Shown here piece by piece: positions 54,255 to 63,669 of a stretch of 64,000 nucleotides of DNA (positions are counted from its first letter, which is position 1; every line of letters begins with the position of its first letter). This DNA is from Nostoc sp. UHCC 0870 (GTDB taxonomy: Bacteria; Cyanobacteriota; Cyanobacteriia; Cyanobacteriales; Nostocaceae): assembly GCF_022063185.1 (NCBI RefSeq), contig NZ_CP091913.1, forward strand, positions 1,922,001 to 1,986,000, written 5' to 3'. The notes under the pieces are model-generated. The model searched no databases. It had not been told where the DNA came from and saw only the letters and a list, made by a program, of their open reading frames with translations. A program made the position numbers and the translations under genes.

Positions 54255-54842
54255 ATGATGAATGGTAAAACGGCTTTTTTAACTCCTATTCCCCAAAAAA
54301 ATCTATCAATATCTCCACAACGTAGTTATATTGAGCCATCATTATTGAGTACATTTCAACGAATTTTATTAACTACAAATGGCACAATTACGGACATGAT
54401 TGAAGCCTATGCAGGAGAGCAAATTAAACTAGTTAAACTGTCTGAAGAAATTATTAGCTTAAAGCATGATATCCCAGAGATGCAATTAAAACAAGGTGAT
54501 GAAGTAGTTGAACGAAAAATTTTATTACGCGGTAGCATCAGTCAGAGAAATTATGTTTATGCCGATTCTCTACTGGTTCTCAATAGATTGGAAGAAAGTG
54601 TAAAAGAGGAGTTATTAAATACCAAAAAGCCCATTGGTAAGGTCTGGGTTGAGCAAAAAATTGCCATCTTTAAGGAAAATGTTGATTCAGGTAGAGAATC
54701 AGCTAATGACTTGGCTAATTATTTTAATATTAAGCCTCAAGAAAATCTCATATTTCGGACTTACTGTGTAATATCCAATAAGAAATACACCATGATGATT
54801 ACAGAAAAGTTTCCTGAGAGTTATTTTCAGAAAGTTGTTTAA
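54255..54842 (+). CDS. Chorismate pyruvate-lyase-like (DUF98) enzyme
   Basis: 195 residues, the size of the UbiC-like/DUF98 family. Characteristic parts are LTTNGTITDMIEAYAGEQIK, VVERKILLRGSISQRNYVYA, KKPIGKVWVEQKIAIFKE and YCVISNKKYTMMITEKFP. The reaction expected is chorismate to 4-hydroxybenzoate plus pyruvate. In this cluster that would give the aromatic starter. The start is ATG at 54255 or 54258. The family match is good; the reaction for this member is inferred. Confidence 0.82.
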   Translation: MMNGKTAFLTPIPQKNLSISPQRSYIEPSLLSTFQRILLTTNGTITDMIEAYAGEQIKLVKLSEEIISLKHDIPEMQLKQGDEVVERKILLRGSISQRNYVYADSLLVLNRLEESVKEELLNTKKPIGKVWVEQKIAIFKENVDSGRESANDLANYFNIKPQENLIFRTYCVISNKKYTMMITEKFPESYFQKVV

Positions 54843-54888
54843 TTCATTAAATATTGGCGAATTTAATTTGCTAAAAAGGAGTCATTTT

Positions 54889-56427
54889 ATGTTAACAGAC
54901 TTACTCAAAAATACGGTAAATAGCTTTCCTGAAAAGACAGCTATCGTTTATGACAAATTGAGAATTAGCTATCAAGAGCTTTATGGAAATATTCAAGGCT
55001 TAAGTAACGGGCTAAAATCGATAGGAATTGCTCAAGGTGACTGTGTTGCTTTAGTTTTACCCAACTGTCCTGAATTTGTTACTAGTTTTTATGCGATCGC
55101 GCAATTAAATGCTGTCATTTTACCTCTCAACCATCTTTTTAAAGAAGAGGAAATTAGTTATTGTATTGACGATAGTCAGGCAAAAGTAATTATTACAGAT
55201 ATTACAAGAGTTGATGTTTGTCAGAGTGCGATCGCTAAACTCCAACGCGATATCAAATTAATCGTGGTTGACGGCTTTCATCCCGCATCTCATTACTTCT
55301 ATGACCTGATTATTCCAGCAACAACAGCAATTGATCAAGCTCAAAACTCCTCATTTACTGGCGATTTACTATATCAGTATTCTTCAGGTTCAACAGGCCG
55401 TCCAAAACGAGTTTGTCGCACTCAATCCAACCTCTATCATGAAGTACAAAACTTTACTTCTACAATTCAAATTACATCAGATGATAACTTCTTGTGTACC
55501 GTTCCTCTATATCACTCCCACGGCTTAGGGAATTGCTTATTGGCGGCTACTTGCAATGGTGCAACGTTAATAATTTTAGAGCAGGTTTTACACAAAAATG
55601 GTACTCCCATAGAAGTCCCCTTTGTCTTTCGTCGTCCCAGAGTTTTAGAACTTATTCAAAGTGAGAGTATTTCTATTTTACCTGCTGTTCCATACATTTT
55701 TAATACCTTGGCAGAAACACCAACTGATATTCAAGTAAATTTATCTAGTTTGAGACTTTGCTTTTCCGCAGGTAATTTCTTGGGAGTAGAAATTTTTGAT
55801 AAATTTGTCCAGCGTTTTAATTTACCTGTACGACAACTATATGGATGTACAGAAGCAGGTTCTCTCGCCATTAATTTAAGTGCAGAACCTGAAGAAACCT
55901 ACAATTCTGTTGGTTTTCCCATGCAGAATGTCGAAATTAAGATTGTCGATGATGAAGGTAAAGAAGTCCCTGCTGGCGTGATTGGCGAAGTAGTAATTAA
56001 GAGTCAAACCTTGACGGCTGGTTACTCTAATATGCCAGAACTAAATAAACAAGCATTTCCAGATGGTTGCTTCTTTACAGGTGATTTAGGCAAAAAAGAT
56101 TACTTTGGTCGCCTTTATATTACAGGGCGTAAAAAACTCTTAATTGATACAGGTGGACGCAAAATTGACCCCATAGAAATTGAAGATATCTTGCTCACTC
56201 ATCCTAGAGTCAAAGAGGTTGTAGTTGTGGGGATAAAAGGTAATCATGCTGGAGAAATCGTTAAAGCTGTCATTGTTCAACAGGGACGAGAACAATTTGA
56301 ATCCAGAGAAATTTTAGGTTACTGCAAAGAACGACTTGCAGAATTTAAAATTCCTAAAATCATCGAATTTCGCGCGGAAATTCCTAAGAGTCCTCTAGGT
56401 AAAATTCTCAGAAAAGAACTAGTCTAA
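54889..56427 (+). CDS. AMP-dependent ligase, probable 4-hydroxybenzoate activating enzyme
   Basis: 512 residues from the ATG at 54889, chosen because AAAAAGGAG lies 7 bases upstream; an earlier in-frame ATG at 54835 overlaps the upstream gene. Core motifs of the acyl-adenylate family are SSGSTGRPK (about 165-173), LYGCTEAG, FTGDLGKKD, ITGRKKLLIDTGGRKI and the C-terminal lysine in GKILRKEL. It would adenylate an aromatic acid and load it on the free carrier protein encoded 31 bases downstream. Substrate is inferred from the upstream lyase, not read from specificity residues. Confidence 0.88.
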   Translation: MLTDLLKNTVNSFPEKTAIVYDKLRISYQELYGNIQGLSNGLKSIGIAQGDCVALVLPNCPEFVTSFYAIAQLNAVILPLNHLFKEEEISYCIDDSQAKVIITDITRVDVCQSAIAKLQRDIKLIVVDGFHPASHYFYDLIIPATTAIDQAQNSSFTGDLLYQYSSGSTGRPKRVCRTQSNLYHEVQNFTSTIQITSDDNFLCTVPLYHSHGLGNCLLAATCNGATLIILEQVLHKNGTPIEVPFVFRRPRVLELIQSESISILPAVPYIFNTLAETPTDIQVNLSSLRLCFSAGNFLGVEIFDKFVQRFNLPVRQLYGCTEAGSLAINLSAEPEETYNSVGFPMQNVEIKIVDDEGKEVPAGVIGEVVIKSQTLTAGYSNMPELNKQAFPDGCFFTGDLGKKDYFGRLYITGRKKLLIDTGGRKIDPIEIEDILLTHPRVKEVVVVGIKGNHAGEIVKAVIVQQGREQFESREILGYCKERLAEFKIPKIIEFRAEIPKSPLGKILRKELV

Positions 56428-56458
56428 ATTTTTAATTAATAAATTAACAGGAGAAACC

Positions 56459-56716
56459 ATGATGATTACTACTGAAACCATTAAACAACAAACTCAAAAA
56501 TTAGTCAGTGAAATTTTACCAGATGTCAGTCCAGAAGAATTGCCAGACAACGTTGATATTTTTAGCTTAGGTCTAGATTCAATTAATGCCATGACCCTGG
56601 TTTCTAACCTACAAGATGCTTTTGAAATTCAATTAGATGCTAGTGAAATTAGTTTTGAGAATTTTCAAAACATCGCCACTATTGTAGAAATGATTGAGAA
56701 GAAAAAAGGACTATAA
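56459..56716 (+). CDS. Free acyl carrier protein
   Basis: 85 residues, all helical and acidic. S41 in LGLDSINAM is the phosphopantetheine attachment site. AGGAGA precedes the ATG by 6 bases. It follows the AMP-ligase directly, as in systems that tether an aryl acid for halogenation or hydroxylation. A phosphopantetheinyl transferase is not in the window. Confidence 0.93.
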   Translation: MMITTETIKQQTQKLVSEILPDVSPEELPDNVDIFSLGLDSINAMTLVSNLQDAFEIQLDASEISFENFQNIATIVEMIEKKKGL

Positions 56717-56727
56717 ACGGTTTGTCT

Positions 56728-56814
56728 AAAGTTCGTAGTTTTCACCTAGCATTGATCGGCGACAGGGAGCTTTAGCCATTATTTGATGAGAAATGAAGCC
56801 CTGACTACGAACTT
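56728..56814. repeat. Imperfect hairpin between carrier protein and C-PCP-TE genes
   Basis: AAAGTTCGTAGT at the left end and ACTACGAACTT at the right end, about 64 bases apart. It may be a small dispersed element or an attenuator inside the cluster. It fills most of the 133-base gap. Confidence 0.5.
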
Positions 56815-56849
56815 CAAATCAAAATTTCTGATATTCCTGCCTAATTATT

Positions 56850-59441
56850 ATGTCACTCCCAACACTTAAAATAGGGCAACACCAAACCCAATCAGCAGCA
56901 GCGCAACAAGACCTTTGGCAAGCCATTAAAAACGTTATTAGTTTACAAAATCAAGCACCGCCTTTAGTACCAGTTTCCAGAGATAATTCCTTACCCCTCT
57001 CTTTTCCGCAAGAAAGACTCTGGTTTTTACATCAACTAGAACCAAATCGTGCCTCAGCCTACAACATTCCTTTAGGATTAAGAATTACTGGAACTCTTGA
57101 TATATCTGCTCTGCAAAACAGTCTCAACGAAATATTACGTCGTCACGAAGCTTTACGCACTACTTTTTCCTGCTCAGAAGGTAAACCAATTCAAGTCATT
57201 CACCCGCCTACTACCTTCGCATTTTCTATCGTTGACTTGCAAAATTTACCTCAACAACAACGAGAAACCGCAGCACTCAAATTAATTCAAGCAGAAACAA
57301 AAAAAACCTTTGACCTCACACAATTACCCCTGATTCGTGGAACTTTGTTTCAGTTAGAGGAAGAACAATATATCCTCCTGTTTACTGTTCACCATATTAT
57401 TGTTGATGCTTGGTCTAAAGGGGTGCTATTTCAGGAATTGACCACACTTTACACTGCTTTTGCTAACGGTCAACCTTTACCCTTAACGGAACTAACTATC
57501 CAATATGCAGATTTTGCTTTTTGGCAACGTCAGTCACTCCCAAATGAGTTTCAAGAATTGTTACTGAACTACTGGAAACAACAACTAGGTAGTAATCTCC
57601 GTGAGTTAAATATTCCCACAGACCGTTCCCGTCCAGCTGTACCCAAATGCGGTAGTGCTTACAAAAAACTCATACTATCCCCAGAACTAACCAAAGGACT
57701 CAAAGGTTTAAGTCGTCAAGAGGGTGCAACTCTCTTTGTTACTTTATTAGCAGCCTTCAAGGTGCTACTTTATCGCTACACAGAACAAGAAGACTTGTTT
57801 GTCTGTAGTCCTATTGCCAACCGTAACCGCAAGGATATCAAACCACTAATTGGTTACTTTATCAATTTACTGATCTTCAGAACTCAGCTTAATCCCCATT
57901 CGTCCTTTCAAATCTTATTGAGTGAAGTTCGTAAGGTAGCTTCTGGCGGTTTTGCTCACCAAGATTTGCCAGTACAGCAGTTAATCAATTCTCTCAATTT
58001 GCTGCAAACGCCTTTATCGCGTGTGATGTTTGCATTGCAGAATACAGCAGTACATACTCTGCAATTACCAGGTATGGCTGTACAAAATCTAGATTTAGAT
58101 TGTGCGAAAGCAGACTTTGATTTGTATCTGTATCTCATTGAAGAAGGCGATACTCTGGCGGCTGTCCTCAAGTACAACACAGATTTATTTGATGAGACAA
58201 CCATTGCCCAAATGCTAGGAAATTACAAAATCATCTTAGATAATATTGTCCATGATCCAGGGCAGACTGTCTTATCATTGTTACCTCTCAGCATTGAAGA
58301 ACAACAACAACTGCAAGCTAAACGAGTGAAACAGCTTGACAAGTCCAATCCTATACCAAGAACTTATATTGCTCCCCGCAACGCTGTAGAACTGAAGCTA
58401 ACGCAGATTTGGAGTCAGGTTTTAGGCATTGATTCTATAGGCGTGCAAGATAACTTCTTTGAGTTGGGGGGACAATCATTAGTAGCGATGAGTTTGTTCA
58501 CTCAAATTGAACAGGCTTTTGGTCAAACTCTACCTTTAGGTACTCTCATCCAAGCACCGACAATTGAGCAACTAGCTCAAATTCTTAGCCAAGCAACAGG
58601 TTCAGTCTCTTGGTCTTCATTAGTGCCAATTCAAACTCAAGGGACAAAACCCCCCTTCTTTTGTGTACATGGACAGCAGGGAAATGTCCTCAATTTTCGA
58701 GAATTAGTCCACTATTTAGGCGAAGATCAACCCTTCTACGGTTTGCAAGCGCAGGGTTTAGATGGGAAACAAGCCCCCTACTTCCGTATAGAAGATATGG
58801 CCGCCCACTACATCCAAGAAATCCGCACCATTCAACCCAAAGGGCCTTATTACCTGGGGGGGAACTCGATGGGGGGAACGATCGCCTTTGAGATGGCGCA
58901 ACAACTCCAACAGCAAGGCGAAGAAGTTGCAGTGTTGGTTATGTTCGATACTTTCAATCAAGGGGCTTTTCCAAGATTATCATTCCGGCAACAGCATTAT
59001 TGGGCTTATTTGTGGCAACTTGGGTTGTCTTTAGATTTATTAGCAGAATTGGGCGAATTGCTACAACGTCAGTTCCAAACGTTAATTTGCCACTTATATC
59101 TGCGTTCAGGAATGTCTTTACCTGCAAATTTGCGTCGTATGTTTGTACCAGAAGCTAATATGCAAGCCAAAAGAGCTTATACTGCCCAAGTATATAGCGC
59201 GGAACGCGATCGCATCATCCTATTTCGTGCCACTGAGCCGGCTGTCTTTTCAAAGCGGTATTTACCCACCCTAGAAGACTGGGAGAATCGCGATCCGCTT
59301 CATGGTTGGGGTGAATTAGCTGGTGCAGGACTGGAAATTCACGATGTCCCAGGCGACCACTATTCGATTTTTGCCCAACCCCATGTACAAACTTTAGCCA
59401 CAAAATTAAGGGCTTGTTTAGCTACAGTGAAAAATTTATGA
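56850..59441 (+). CDS. Condensation-carrier-thioesterase (C-PCP-TE) NRPS protein without adenylation domain
   Basis: 863 residues. The C domain (about 45-480) starts with PLSFPQERLWFLHQLEP and has H181HIIVDA, the HHxxxDG active site with Ala for Gly. A linker leads to the carrier domain with S543 in FELGGQSL. The thioesterase (about 600-860) has S673 in GNSMGG and H837 in PGDHYSIF. No adenylation domain is present, so the carrier must be loaded by the separate ligase or receive its acyl group otherwise. Joining two aryl units by an ester or amide bond and releasing them would fit. The next gene is the halogenase, 114 bases on. Confidence 0.9.
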   Translation: MSLPTLKIGQHQTQSAAAQQDLWQAIKNVISLQNQAPPLVPVSRDNSLPLSFPQERLWFLHQLEPNRASAYNIPLGLRITGTLDISALQNSLNEILRRHEALRTTFSCSEGKPIQVIHPPTTFAFSIVDLQNLPQQQRETAALKLIQAETKKTFDLTQLPLIRGTLFQLEEEQYILLFTVHHIIVDAWSKGVLFQELTTLYTAFANGQPLPLTELTIQYADFAFWQRQSLPNEFQELLLNYWKQQLGSNLRELNIPTDRSRPAVPKCGSAYKKLILSPELTKGLKGLSRQEGATLFVTLLAAFKVLLYRYTEQEDLFVCSPIANRNRKDIKPLIGYFINLLIFRTQLNPHSSFQILLSEVRKVASGGFAHQDLPVQQLINSLNLLQTPLSRVMFALQNTAVHTLQLPGMAVQNLDLDCAKADFDLYLYLIEEGDTLAAVLKYNTDLFDETTIAQMLGNYKIILDNIVHDPGQTVLSLLPLSIEEQQQLQAKRVKQLDKSNPIPRTYIAPRNAVELKLTQIWSQVLGIDSIGVQDNFFELGGQSLVAMSLFTQIEQAFGQTLPLGTLIQAPTIEQLAQILSQATGSVSWSSLVPIQTQGTKPPFFCVHGQQGNVLNFRELVHYLGEDQPFYGLQAQGLDGKQAPYFRIEDMAAHYIQEIRTIQPKGPYYLGGNSMGGTIAFEMAQQLQQQGEEVAVLVMFDTFNQGAFPRLSFRQQHYWAYLWQLGLSLDLLAELGELLQRQFQTLICHLYLRSGMSLPANLRRMFVPEANMQAKRAYTAQVYSAERDRIILFRATEPAVFSKRYLPTLEDWENRDPLHGWGELAGAGLEIHDVPGDHYSIFAQPHVQTLATKLRACLATVKNL

Positions 59442-59555
59442 ACTAACTGCATAAATCACTGACAACAAGGTGATAAATACGAGAAATCGGCGGCTAAAAG
59501 TTAATTCAGTTAATTAATTTTGTACCAGATATTCAACTTTAACTAGAGATATTTT

Positions 59556-61280
59556 ATGAACAAAACTACTTATGATGTTGTTATTTGTGGTGGTGGTTTA
59601 GCAGGATCAACCTTAGCACGACAGCTAAAACTTATTATGCCTCACCTCTCAGTAGTTGTTCTAGACAGGATGGCACGCCCTTTACCAGAAGCTGCTTTTA
59701 AGGTGGGAGAATCCACGGTCGAGGTTGGTGCTTATTATCTAGCGGAGACTCTCCAGTTAACCGATTACTTGCAGAAATATCATTTACCCAAATTAGGACT
59801 GCGATTTTTCTTAGGTGATGCACACGGTAAATTTGAACAACGTCCCGAATTAGGACTAGCAGAATTTCATGCCCCATCTTCTTATCAAATTGACCGGGGA
59901 AGACTAGAAAACGACTTACGAAAGTTCAATATAGAAGCTGGTGTAGAGTTGTTAGAAAATGTCATGGTGCAAGCAATTGAAATAACTCATAACTCAGAAA
60001 CTTTGCACCAAGTCACTTATACCCAAGGTAGTGATAAAACAACTCACACTATCCAAGCGCGTTGGGTCATTGATGCGATGGGTCGGCGGCGATTTTTACA
60101 AAAGCAACTGGGTTTAGCCAAAGCCAATAATTCTAAATATAGTGCGGTTTGGTTTTGGGTTGAAGGTAGGTTAGATATCAGCGATTTTGTGCCTGAAAGT
60201 AACACAGATTGGCACGATCGCGTTCCCAATCATCAACGTTATTACTCCACTAATCATTTGTGCGGTAAGGGCTACTGGGTCTGGTTGATTCCCCTATCCT
60301 CCAATTATACTAGTATCGGTATTGTCACTGATGAAGATATTCATCCTTTTGGTGAACATCATACATACGAACAGGCTTTCCAGTGGTTAGAAAAACATGA
60401 ACCTGTTTTAGCATCCCATTTACAAGGGCATCAGCCCGAAAAGTTTATGAAGATGCCTAAGTATAGTTACTCTTCTAATCAAGTATTCTCTAGCGATCGC
60501 TGGGCTTGTGTCGGTGAAGCTGGTGTATTTCCTGATCCTTTCTATTCTCCCGGTACAGATTTAATTGGCTTTGGTAATTCCCTCGTTACCCAAATGATTG
60601 CACTCGACCAACAAAGCCAACTCAATCCAGAAATTATCAAAGATGCCAATCGCTTTTTATTAACCTACAGCGAAGGACTCAAAGGAAATATTCACAATAT
60701 TTATTCCTGTTTTGACAACGAGCTAATTATGGCTGTCAAAGTCATCTGGGATACCTTAGCAGGTTGGGCATTTAGCGCACCCTTGATGTTTAATTCTATT
60801 TTCCTCGATGCAGACAAAAGAGCCAGAGTCAGGAAAGGTTCAGGGCAATTTTTCCTCCTAGCCCATCGAATACAGCAGCTATTCCGGGATTGGTCAGCAA
60901 TGTCCTTACGCCGTGGCTCATTTGAGTTTATTGATTATTTGGATATGCCCTTTATTGCAGAATTGCGATCGCGCAATTTACAATCCCATAAAACCGAGCA
61001 GGAACTGATCGATGACCACATCGCTAGTCTGAAAATGTTTGAAGAATTAGCCCAAGTTATCTTCCTGTTGGCATTAGCAGATACTATGCCAGAAAAGTTA
61101 AATGATTTCCCTGAAGATATGTGGATAAATGCCTGGGCAATTAGTTTAACCCCAGATAAATGGGAAAAAAATGGCTTATTTAGACCCAATTCTCAACCGC
61201 GAAATCTACACCCTATTAAGGAACAATTTCAAAAAGTAATTAAGTTCCGTTCCCAAGTTAGAGCAATGGCTACTGTTTAA
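59556..61280 (+). CDS. Flavin-dependent halogenase
   Basis: 574 residues. The N-terminal FAD site is DVVICGGGLAGSTLARQLK. W241VWLIP is the WxWxIP signature that separates halogenases from ordinary monooxygenases. K79 (HLPKLGLRFF) sits about where the catalytic lysine of PrnA and RebH lies, by my own alignment. PDPFYSPGTDLIGFG closes the FAD part. A long C-terminal helical part (about 370-574) is as in halogenases acting on phenolic or carrier-bound substrates. It would chlorinate or brominate the ring of the tethered hydroxybenzoate. A flavin reductase partner is not in the window. Confidence 0.92.
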   Translation: MNKTTYDVVICGGGLAGSTLARQLKLIMPHLSVVVLDRMARPLPEAAFKVGESTVEVGAYYLAETLQLTDYLQKYHLPKLGLRFFLGDAHGKFEQRPELGLAEFHAPSSYQIDRGRLENDLRKFNIEAGVELLENVMVQAIEITHNSETLHQVTYTQGSDKTTHTIQARWVIDAMGRRRFLQKQLGLAKANNSKYSAVWFWVEGRLDISDFVPESNTDWHDRVPNHQRYYSTNHLCGKGYWVWLIPLSSNYTSIGIVTDEDIHPFGEHHTYEQAFQWLEKHEPVLASHLQGHQPEKFMKMPKYSYSSNQVFSSDRWACVGEAGVFPDPFYSPGTDLIGFGNSLVTQMIALDQQSQLNPEIIKDANRFLLTYSEGLKGNIHNIYSCFDNELIMAVKVIWDTLAGWAFSAPLMFNSIFLDADKRARVRKGSGQFFLLAHRIQQLFRDWSAMSLRRGSFEFIDYLDMPFIAELRSRNLQSHKTEQELIDDHIASLKMFEELAQVIFLLALADTMPEKLNDFPEDMWINAWAISLTPDKWEKNGLFRPNSQPRNLHPIKEQFQKVIKFRSQVRAMATV

Positions 61281-61301
61281 TTATTCTTCAAAGTGTAGAG
61301 T

Positions 61302-62504
61302 ATGAATCCTACAACAGTTTTAAAAACATCTATTTGCATTTTAGGTGCTGGTCCAGCAGGTATTTGCCTAGGTAATATTCTCCTACAAAATGGGATTGAT
61401 TGTATTGTGATTGACAAATACAATCGGGAAGAAATTTATGCTAGAGGTCGAGCAGGGGCAATCGAAAGTACAACTTTTCAATTACTGCAAAAATATGGAC
61501 TAGCTGATACAATCATTAAAAATGGCCGGATACAAAATAGTTGTGAATTTCGTTATCCCCACGGCAGTATTATCTTTGAATATAGCGATTTAAGTGAAGG
61601 AGATGTTCATTACATTTATCCCCAAAGCGACCTCAACGATGATTTAATTCAAAAATATATCGATGCAGGGGGGAAAATATTTTTACACCATGAAGGACAA
61701 AAAATTACTCAAACTGAAGATGGTATTACTGTTGAATGTTATGCTCAAGACCTTGATCAAAATGTCACCATTCAAGCTGACTTTGTAGCTGGTTGTGATG
61801 GATATCATGGATTAGCACGTCAATCAATTCCAGAGCAATTTGTCACTATCTACAATAAAGAATACAACTATCGTTGGTTAGCAATTTTAGCCTATGCACC
61901 ACCCGCAGCCAACCATGCCATCTACGCCCTACATCCCGATGGCTTCGCCGCTTTTCTACTGCGTAGCAGCCAAGTTTCCCGGTTCTACTTACAAATTCCA
62001 CTCCATGACGAATTAAAAGATTGGTCAGATAACAGAATCTGGGAAAATTTGCATAAACGTCTTGCTAAAGCAGGCTGGGAATTACCCACAGGAACAATCT
62101 TTGAAAAACGAATTATGGGATTGCGTAACTATGTCATAGAACCGTTAAGATACGAGCGATTATTCATGGCTGGCGATGCCGCCCATATTATTACACCAAT
62201 GGGTGGTAAAGGATTAAATCTAGCTGTGCAAGATGCAGGTGTTTTAGCTGAAACCTTAGTAAGTTACTATCTAGAAAAACACGATATTTCATATCTAGAA
62301 CGCTACTCTGAAATTCGTTTGCCCTATATTTGGCGCGCTCAAGAATTCTCCTATGGGCTACTAAATATGTTACACAAATCTGAAAGTGATAATCCAGACG
62401 ATGTGCGCTTCCAACAGAAGTTAAGCGAAGCTAAATTGTTGCAATTAACTAAACCTACAACTTTTGCCAAAAACTTCGCAAGAAACTATGTCGGCATCAT
62501 ATAG
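61302..62504 (+). CDS. PobA-like FAD aromatic hydroxylase
   Basis: 400 residues, clearly like 4-hydroxybenzoate 3-monooxygenase along its length: ILGAGPAGICLGNILLQNG, RAGAIESTTFQLLQKYG, FVAGCDGYHGLARQSIP, FMAGDAAHIITPMGGKGLNL and the C-terminal NYVGI. Against PobA numbering, Tyr201 (Y208 here), Arg214 (R221), Arg220 (R227), Tyr222 (Y229), Pro293 and Tyr385 have counterparts. Ser212, which contacts the substrate carboxylate, becomes Leu (L219). The change suggests a substrate other than free 4-hydroxybenzoate, such as a halogenated, decarboxylated or tethered one. It starts 22 bases after the halogenase stop, so they are probably co-transcribed. Confidence 0.9.
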   Translation: MNPTTVLKTSICILGAGPAGICLGNILLQNGIDCIVIDKYNREEIYARGRAGAIESTTFQLLQKYGLADTIIKNGRIQNSCEFRYPHGSIIFEYSDLSEGDVHYIYPQSDLNDDLIQKYIDAGGKIFLHHEGQKITQTEDGITVECYAQDLDQNVTIQADFVAGCDGYHGLARQSIPEQFVTIYNKEYNYRWLAILAYAPPAANHAIYALHPDGFAAFLLRSSQVSRFYLQIPLHDELKDWSDNRIWENLHKRLAKAGWELPTGTIFEKRIMGLRNYVIEPLRYERLFMAGDAAHIITPMGGKGLNLAVQDAGVLAETLVSYYLEKHDISYLERYSEIRLPYIWRAQEFSYGLLNMLHKSESDNPDDVRFQQKLSEAKLLQLTKPTTFAKNFARNYVGII

Positions 62505-62559
62505 TTTTGTACTGCAATATTCCAGAGGAGGAAGGGATAAAAACCCCTTATAACTACAC

Positions 62560-63582
62560 ATGAAATCAGCATTATTTGGTTTAATTGGTTCATTGGTTTT
62601 AACTTTGACAATTAGCTCTACTGCCAAAGCAGGCAGTATATCAGGGGCGCGACTACTGCCAGCAGAATTGATGGAGTATATTGAGAAGGCGGAAGCAGGT
62701 ACTTTACCCGATCCTCTAACTCTTGGTAAAGAAACTCTCTGGGTCGCAGGTGGACGTAACACTTTTTTAGAGACAGTTGCAGACAACGGGGGTAAATATT
62801 CCGTATTTGATATATATGTTCCTCCCAATGTTGGCCCACCTCTGCACTTTCACAACCGCGAAGATGAGTGGTTCTATGTGGTAGAAGGAAATCCCAGTTT
62901 CCAACACCAAGACCATACCTTCCAAGCCAACCTCGGCACATTACTTTTCAGTCCTGAGTTTGAACTTCATGCCTTCTTGAATAAAACAAAAGACCCAGTG
63001 CGGATGCTGCTATTTTATGCACAGCCTCCAGAAAGTGATTCCACATTTGCCGGGAATATTGAAGAGTTCTTTAGGGAGGTAGGTCAAGAAGTTACCGATC
63101 CGTTTACTCCACCCCCATTTAATCCTGCTGAACTACTTATTTCTGGGCCGAAGTATGGATTATTCTTTCCTAGTACATTTGTTTTTACCGCACCTGAATT
63201 TACTAGCAACCAAGTCTCTATTCTGCGTACAGGCGCACCAGATGAAGCCGCTAGTGTAATTCTCAGTTTAGAGAATGGTCTAGATATCTCTGTAGAATTT
63301 GGTGCTGGTCAGTTCTTGCGAAATATTTCTCTCCCATTAGGCTTGGGTAATCAAACTCTCGATTTAACCTTGAAAGATCCCAGCGAAGGTTCATATCTAG
63401 GATTGCTGCAAAATAAGTCTGTTTTAAGAACTACCAGTGTCCCAGAGTCTTCATCCTCTATCGGTTTGTTAGCCTTTGGTGTCTTAGGTCTTGGTTTCTT
63501 ACTCAAGAAAAAGCAACAGCAATTTAATCACATAGGTCAATTTCAATTCAAAAATGCCAAGATGCACACTTCGGAAATCTAG
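62560..63582 (+). CDS. Exported cupin-domain protein with PEP-CTERM-type C-terminus
   Basis: 340 residues with a signal peptide (about 1-24, STAKAG). The cupin part (about 60-160) has PPNVGPPLHFHNREDEWFYV, which supplies His and Glu metal ligands, and LGTLLFSPEFELHAFLN. The C-terminus is VPESSSSIGLLAFGVLGLGF then LLKKKQQQ, a PEP-CTERM-like sorting tail (VPE, membrane helix, basic end). It follows the PobA-like gene by 55 bases. It could act on the released product outside the cytoplasm, for instance as a quercetinase-like dioxygenase, or be unrelated to the cluster. Confidence 0.8.
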   Translation: MKSALFGLIGSLVLTLTISSTAKAGSISGARLLPAELMEYIEKAEAGTLPDPLTLGKETLWVAGGRNTFLETVADNGGKYSVFDIYVPPNVGPPLHFHNREDEWFYVVEGNPSFQHQDHTFQANLGTLLFSPEFELHAFLNKTKDPVRMLLFYAQPPESDSTFAGNIEEFFREVGQEVTDPFTPPPFNPAELLISGPKYGLFFPSTFVFTAPEFTSNQVSILRTGAPDEAASVILSLENGLDISVEFGAGQFLRNISLPLGLGNQTLDLTLKDPSEGSYLGLLQNKSVLRTTSVPESSSSIGLLAFGVLGLGFLLKKKQQQFNHIGQFQFKNAKMHTSEI

Positions 63583-63669
63583 GAATGTCAAGGTTCTCAG
63601 ACCACTTCTTAGACATAGTTAAAGCAAAATCAACCCTTCTTCAATTAATCACGACAAGAGGATATTTCC

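Noticed and set aside
59446..59460. AACTGCATAAATCAC downstream of the C-PCP-TE gene as a seventh motif copy
   Set aside because: It lacks the CCTC part and the later GAGATATAG block, and is outside the island.
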